Source: Symmachiella macrocystis
GTDB taxonomy: Bacteria > Planctomycetota > Planctomycetia > Planctomycetales > Planctomycetaceae
Assembly: GCF_007860075.1 (NCBI RefSeq)
Contig: NZ_SJPP01000003.1
Location: 744,001 to 808,000 of the forward strand
Length of the DNA stretch: 64,000 nucleotides
Direction of reading: 5' to 3'
In this document: in pieces, positions 60,154 through 64,000 of the stretch
How the letters are laid out: each line of letters starts with the position of its first letter
How positions within the stretch are numbered: the stretch's first letter is position 1
Notes under the pieces: model-generated
Database searches by the model: none
The model's input: the letters and a program-made list of their open reading frames with translations, nothing else
Told to the model about the DNA's origin: nothing
Translations under genes and position numbers: made by a program

Positions 60154-60602
60154 GATTGAACCTTTCGGTACGAGAAAAAGAGACAGAGAAGGACACGGCT
60201 TCAACAGCCATTTAGGCTGCAGGCGTGAATGCCAGTTCCTGAAAGCTCTAACGTTTGCGGACAATCTTTTTGGCGGTCTGTTAGCAACTAGAACAGAGCC
60301 TATCCGGTTTGTCAATTTTTTTTCGGAACATGGTCGGTACTTTCTTTCCGCCACAGATGCTGGGCGAAATGTACGCCGAGAACTATCCGCGACACTTGCC
60401 TCCAAGTAGTGCCTCATATCGTTGGCAGAATTTGAAGCTGTTCGATTCAACGGACGGCCAAAGCAATGAGTATCGATGGCTGGGCGATGGCGTAATGGCG
60501 AGCAGTGAGGCGCTAGGAATGGAATCGATGATTCAATGAAAAAAGGGTGCGGAGATGGATAATCTCCGCACCCTTCGTATCTACAATGTCGTCAACTGTG
60601 GT
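60154..60602. other. Intergenic region between the two DUF1559 genes
   Basis: About 450 bases with a perfect terminator at 60539-60573 for the upstream DUF1559 gene and then the promoter/leader of the downstream one. Frames on both strands are open but without family resemblance, including a long in-frame N-terminal extension of the DUF1559 gene. Confidence 0.5.
60539..60573 (-). terminator. Rho-independent terminator after the second DUF1559 gene
   Basis: GGGTGCGGAGAT (60545-60556) pairs perfectly over 12 bases with ATCTCCGCACCC (60562-60573), with a five-base loop. The six A at 60539-60544 become a T-run on the minus strand. Confidence 0.93.
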
Positions 60603-61712
60603 CTAGAACTGACCGTTAACTTCACCACCCTGACGGGTAATCAGTGCGGCTGTTACAAGCGGGCTGAGGCTTGCATTGAGGAACTGCACAGAACCATCGG
60701 CCAGCAAAGCAAACGTGCCACCGGTGTGCCACGAGTACGCTCCCGCACCCAGACGGTTGGAGCAGTTGATGATACAGGGACCACCACCGTCACCCGAAGC
60801 GATGTCGGTACCGTCTGCATTGGAACCTTTAATCCAGTTCTCATGCCACGGATCACCCCAACCACCACCACCGAACAATGATTGACCGATAGCTTCGGGA
60901 TCACCACTCGAAACGGGCACAAGGGTCCGACCGCGGTAGAACAGGTTTTTGCTGGCCTGTTCGACAAGCATAATGGTGTTGGTTGTTCCATCGGTGATGT
61001 TCCGGATTTTCAAACCATCAGCACCAGCTGTCGGTTGTCCAAATACGCCATAGATCGCAGGAGTATCGACGAGGATGACATTCTGTTCCATGATGGAATC
61101 GCGATCGGCCGAATAGCGTACACCGCCATTGGCAGGGGTCACGGAGAAATCATAGAACCCCGAGCGATAACCCGAGACGATTTCGTAGTCAGAACGACCA
61201 CTTCGCATGGTCCAGTCACTGGCAATCGGAACACCAAGACCGACGTCGGTCCCGGCGGGAACACTCGCTTCGACAATCGTGTTGCCATCGGGTGTTGTCG
61301 GGCAAATGAATCCCGGAATCACCGTCGCGTATGCCGCAGCTTCAGCACCACCGGCGAGGACGTTGGCAAAAGGACTCAAGCCATTGTTGACCACTTTGTA
61401 GATATTGCCACGATCGATGTAGGGCAAGAGTGGTTGCTGCCAACTGTGGCTGGTCAAGGACTCGATCGCCGCACCCGTACCACCGGTCGTGATGACCAAT
61501 TCCGGGCATTCGAATTGACCATACACATCATGATAGTTGTGAAACGCCAAGCCAAGCTGTTTCATGTTATTGCGGCACTGCGTCCGACGAGCCGCTTCAC
61601 GCGCTTGCTGGACTGCCGGAAGCAGCAGCGCGATCAAGATCGCGATAATCGCGATAACGACGAGCAGCTCAATGAGCGTAAACCCGCGTTTGGACTTACG
61701 AGAACGAGACAT
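60603..61712 (-). CDS. DUF1559 protein with type IV pilin-like N-terminus (second copy)
   Basis: A 369-residue protein. The prepilin signal is [19 protein letters not shown] (Gly10, Phe11), followed by [25 protein letters not shown] and, at the C-terminus, [22 protein letters not shown] precedes ATG 61712, which fixes the start against an open frame to 61754. It follows the lipoprotein gene at 61820 by about 107 bases on the same strand; they are probably co-transcribed and end at the 60539-60573 terminator. Confidence 0.92.
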   Translation of the reverse strand: MSRSRKSKRGFTLIELLVVIAIIAILIALLLPAVQQAREAARRTQCRNNMKQLGLAFHNYHDVYGQFECPELVITTGGTGAAIESLTSHSWQQPLLPYIDRGNIYKVVNNGLSPFANVLAGGAEAAAYATVIPGFICPTTPDGNTIVEASVPAGTDVGLGVPIASDWTMRSGRSDYEIVSGYRSGFYDFSVTPANGGVRYSADRDSIMEQNVILVDTPAIYGVFGQPTAGADGLKIRNITDGTTNTIMLVEQASKNLFYRGRTLVPVSSGDPEAIGQSLFGGGGWGDPWHENWIKGSNADGTDIASGDGGGPCIINCSNRLGAGAYSWHTGGTFALLADGSVQFLNASLSPLVTAALITRQGGEVNGQF

Positions 61713-61819
61713 AATCAAACCTCCATCTAGGAAACAAGGAACGAGAACGAACACGATTTACCGGCAGGGACGCGCCGGTCAATAACTAAAATATTTAAGA
61801 ATAGTGAGACCGGACCGGC

Positions 61820-62308
61820 TCACTCAGAAGTCAGTTCAATCGTACCGAGATCGATACTTCCTTCGTCTCCGGTGACCGTCACCGAAATCTCGGAAGTCTC
61901 AGGATCTTTGTACTTCTCTTTCAGATCTCCACCCCGGAATGAACCATTCATGAGCGACCGCTTACCAACTTCAACCGTGATTTTGTACGTGCCGGCAGGG
62001 ACACCATCGCTGCCATCATAAGTGCCAATTTCGAATGTTGACCCATCGGGAGCACTCCAGGAAGAGGGCAAGGGAATATCCTTAGGTAATTTCTCCTGGG
62101 TGGCAGCATCCGGATGCAGAATGATACGCCCCTGCTGCGGATAAACAAGAGGCTTTCCATCGACCATAATCTTGCCCGTCAAAGGCACGACCGGGACTTT
62201 GTTGCGTACGTCGACAAACCCCTCTTCTTTGCATCCGCTTGCCAATCCAACTAAGCAAAGGAGAGAGAGCAGTCCCAAATGTTTGCTGAAGCTGCGAGTC
62301 ATGTTCAT
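61820..62308 (-). CDS. Small lipoprotein, carboxypeptidase-regulatory-like
   Basis: A 162-residue lipoprotein if started at ATG 62308 (ATG 62302 also fits; the frame is open to 62401). The lipobox LVGLASGC gives an N-terminal lipidated Cys. The mature part (VVPLTGKIMVDGKPLVYPQQGRIILHP, DGSTFEIGTYDGSDGVPAGTYKITV) is a beta-rich domain of the kind paired with DUF1559 genes in planctomycetes. Function unknown. The upstream region, 62309-62881, should contain the promoter for this gene and the DUF1559 gene after it. Confidence 0.8.
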   Translation of the reverse strand: MNMTRSFSKHLGLLSLLCLVGLASGCKEEGFVDVRNKVPVVPLTGKIMVDGKPLVYPQQGRIILHPDAATQEKLPKDIPLPSSWSAPDGSTFEIGTYDGSDGVPAGTYKITVEVGKRSLMNGSFRGGDLKEKYKDPETSEISVTVTGDEGSIDLGTIELTSE

Positions 62309-62881
62309 TGAGTGAGTTAACCGCAAATAGACCTTCTTGCCGGAGCTGGACAAAATGGTTTGTTTGCCTTCAAATCTGGTCATAGACTGTAGTATTTCCA
62401 CAAAAAGTTAAGCAATCACGTGCCTGTAGCGTCCCCGCAATGTCGTTGACCGTCACGTTTCTACAACACGTAAAGAATTTCTGAGAATAGCAGTATCAAG
62501 ATTTCGTGACGACAAAAAATGACTAGATCAGCCAGTTTACCCGTCACGCCAGAATACAGAATGAATCGATAGGAACGTGGACCGACAAAATATTTGTCAG
62601 CCTTGCCACAATGCCGATGAGCTAGAAGGGCACACGGCCAGCCGATTTTTTATACCGCTGGAAGTGTGAAGGCCCGTTGAAAATTGTTGAAAATTTAATT
62701 TGCTTCGTGGTATTTATAACTAGACCAAAGCAAACACCCCTTGTCAAACGTATTTCCCGGCCTTGTAAGGACTTTTCTTAGTAGTTCGAACTAAAGCCCA
62801 CCTTTAGCGATCGTGGCGGGTAGATGGCACTTCTAAGCGATTTTTAAGCCATTTTTGACACGATTTCGGTGCCCGCCCAGC
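62309..62881. other. Long upstream region of the lipoprotein-DUF1559 operon
   Basis: About 570 bases between the response regulator's end and the lipoprotein gene. It is A/T-richer than its surroundings. A tandem direct repeat of GTTGAAAATT occurs at 62676-62695, inside an A/T-rich tract. No gene is seen. Confidence 0.5.
62676..62695. repeat. Tandem 10-base direct repeat GTTGAAAATT x2
   Basis: Two adjacent exact copies (62676-62685 and 62686-62695), helical-phase spaced at about one turn. This could be a regulator-binding site, given the response regulator gene next to it, but chance is possible. Confidence 0.5.
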
Positions 62882-63565
62882 TCACCCGTCGTACCGGTAG
62901 CCCACGCCATGAACCGTCCGGATAAGCACGGGGCGATTGGGGTCAATTTCGATCCGTTTCCGCAGCCGCGAGACGTGTTGGTCCAACGTCCGGCTATTGG
63001 GAAAATAGTCCTCACCCCACACCCGATCAAAAATTGTGGCGCGGTCCAGGACTTCGCCGCGATGATCGTGCAGCAGTTGCAACAGCCGCACGTCCCGCAG
63101 GCTCAACTCAATCACCTGCTCGCCGCGTCGACCGCGCAATTCGGAGGTATTGATGTCTAGGTCTAGCATTTGAAAACAGCCGCCATTCTCTGTTTGCGAC
63201 CGGCGATGGCAGCGGCGGGTGATCGAGCGGATGCGAGCCACCAATTCCTTCACACCAAACGGTTTGACGATGAAATCATCGGCTCCCAACTCCAGCCCGA
63301 CGACTTTGTCGACCTCCTCGGACTTGGCACTGATGAACACTATCGGCACCTCCGCATCCGCGTCGCGCAACTTGCGGCAGACGTCGAAGCCATTCACTTC
63401 CGGCATCATCACGTCCAGAAAGACAAAGTCAGGACGATGCTCATGAAACAGCGTCAGCGCCGTTTGCCCGTCACTTGCCTGAAGCACTTGATACCCTTCA
63501 TCGGCCAAGACCTCAACCACGGCGCGGCGAATCAATGTGTCGTCCTCGGCGACTAATACTTTCAT
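62882..63565 (-). CDS. OmpR/PhoB-type response regulator
   Basis: A 227-residue two-component regulator. The receiver has E7-D8-D9 (VLVAEDDTL), phosphoacceptor D51 (FVFLDVMMPEVNGF), and KPF at about 101. The C-terminal winged helix (about 130-225) has the usual ELSLRDVRLLQLLHDHRGEVLDR and TLDQHVSRLRKRIE. ATG 63565 starts 8 bases after the kinase stop (TGA 63576-63574), with TGAGG overlapping that stop as ribosome site. It is therefore co-translated with the kinase gene. Target genes are not known; the nearest downstream unit is the lipoprotein-DUF1559 operon. Confidence 0.93.
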   Translation of the reverse strand: MKVLVAEDDTLIRRAVVEVLADEGYQVLQASDGQTALTLFHEHRPDFVFLDVMMPEVNGFDVCRKLRDADAEVPIVFISAKSEEVDKVVGLELGADDFIVKPFGVKELVARIRSITRRCHRRSQTENGGCFQMLDLDINTSELRGRRGEQVIELSLRDVRLLQLLHDHRGEVLDRATIFDRVWGEDYFPNSRTLDQHVSRLRKRIEIDPNRPVLIRTVHGVGYRYDG

Positions 63566-63573
63566 CGGCGGCC

Positions 63574-64000
63574 TCAACTCTCATTGCGTGGAGTGTGTAA
63601 TGTTACGCGAAACCGCGCGCCCCGGTCCGCTGCTTCCCATTCGACATCGCCGCCGTGATCGCGGGCCAAATCGCGGGCGATCGATAACCCAATTCCTGTT
63701 CCCGGTGAGTCTTCCAAAGCATGTGAAACACGATGAAACGGCTCAAAGATCCGCTCACGCTGCCCCGCAGCAATGCCCGGTCCGCGATCCTCGACAACAA
63801 TTGTCGTGCGGTCGCCTTCTTGGCTGCTGGTAATTTTCAGTAGTTTTCCCGCAGCGGCGTATTTTTCGACGTTGCTGAATAAATTCACCAGAATCTGTTC
63901 CAGCACATCAACATCGACCAGCACACGTTGCGGCGCATTAGCATCGAATTCCACAACAATCTGTTTGTCGCGCAGCGGCGGAGCAAATCGTTCCAAACAA
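63574..64000 (-). CDS. Histidine kinase, C-terminal part (cut by window edge)
   Basis: The visible 141 residues are the HATPase_c domain: N box LEQILVNLFSNVEKYA, G1 box VEDRGPGI, F box IFEPFHRVSH, and G2 box GTGIGLSIARDLARDHGG, ending FRVTLHTPRNES. The frame continues to the right edge, so the sensor and the phospho-His domain are outside. The kinase stop is eight bases before the response regulator ATG, a typical two-component pair. Confidence 0.93.
   Translation of the reverse strand, partial: CLERFAPPLRDKQIVVEFDANAPQRVLVDVDVLEQILVNLFSNVEKYAAAGKLLKITSSQEGDRTTIVVEDRGPGIAAGQRERIFEPFHRVSHALEDSPGTGIGLSIARDLARDHGGDVEWEAADRGARFRVTLHTPRNES

Noticed and set aside
60154-60450. 99-codon N-terminal extension of the first DUF1559 protein
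   Set aside because: A prepilin signal must be near the N-terminus; the extension also lacks a ribosome site, which is present at 60153.
61801-61822. GTGAG...CTCAC imperfect hairpin after the lipoprotein gene
   Set aside because: Stem of only five pairs then mismatches, and the following sequence is not a T-run; not enough to call a terminator.

Overview
The window looks like a chromosomal segment from a member of the Planctomycetota, probably order Planctomycetales. This rests on gene families typical of that phylum: a PPC-domain protein next to a DUF1549/DUF1553 cytochrome-like protein, a Tat-exported DUF1501 protein, two DUF1559 pseudopilin-like proteins, a very large PVC-type haem/dehydrogenase protein, exported vWA proteins with Gly-rich linkers, and short lipoproteins. 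Base composition is moderately GC-rich. I saw no tRNA, rRNA, CRISPR array, integrase or transposase, so it reads as ordinary chromosome rather than a mobile island. Genus and species cannot be assigned from the sequence alone.

Layout. 1-156: start of an AspT/YidE-type transporter leaving the left edge. 570-3385: exported VIT-vWA protein convergent with an Rrf2 regulator. 3887-9528 (minus): sugar-binding lipoprotein, PPC protein, DUF1549/DUF1553 protein. 9911-19832 (plus): a MafI-like orphan immunity gene, then housekeeping genes hemB, a coiled-coil/winged-helix protein, an M20 peptidase, ispA-type prenyl synthase, dxs, an S41 peptidase and tsaD. 19871-23868 (minus): two open frames that join into one ~1,332-residue vWA/secretin-like protein by a -1 shift on a run of nine A; this is the most interesting local feature. 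24635-31565: OPA transporter, dual-specificity-type phosphatase, DUF420 protein, Na+/solute symporter, a small membrane gene diverging from a zinc dehydrogenase, and a MazG-like protein. 31867-38829 (plus): membrane protein plus ABC ATPase without a permease, then galT and a GH57 glycosidase. 38870-41401: zinc-ribbon membrane protein, bioD, a small lipoprotein, an LRR protein. 41665-52611 (minus): a long run of mostly exported hydrolases (Rid, isochorismatase-like, heparinase-like, DMF-amidase-like, PVC haem protein, two amidohydrolase-like proteins) ending with coproheme decarboxylase ChdC/HemQ. 52872-58360: exported CocE/NonD hydrolase, RbsA-type ABC ATPase, HAD phosphatase, DUF1501. 58494-62308 (minus): lipoprotein-DUF1559-DUF1559-lipoprotein block with clear terminators. 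62882-64000 (minus): an OmpR-type response regulator and its histidine kinase, cut by the right edge.

How the genes fit together. dxs and the prenyl synthase form an isoprenoid pair; hemB and chdC are the first common and the last step of a coproporphyrin-dependent haem route; galT and GH57 suggest glycogen/maltodextrin handling. The minus-strand hydrolase run could be a catabolic locus acting outside the cytoplasm on an amide- or uronate-containing substrate, but this is inference. Intergenic spaces carry at least five families of short palindromic or inverted repeats, some in inverted pairs like REP/BIME elements.
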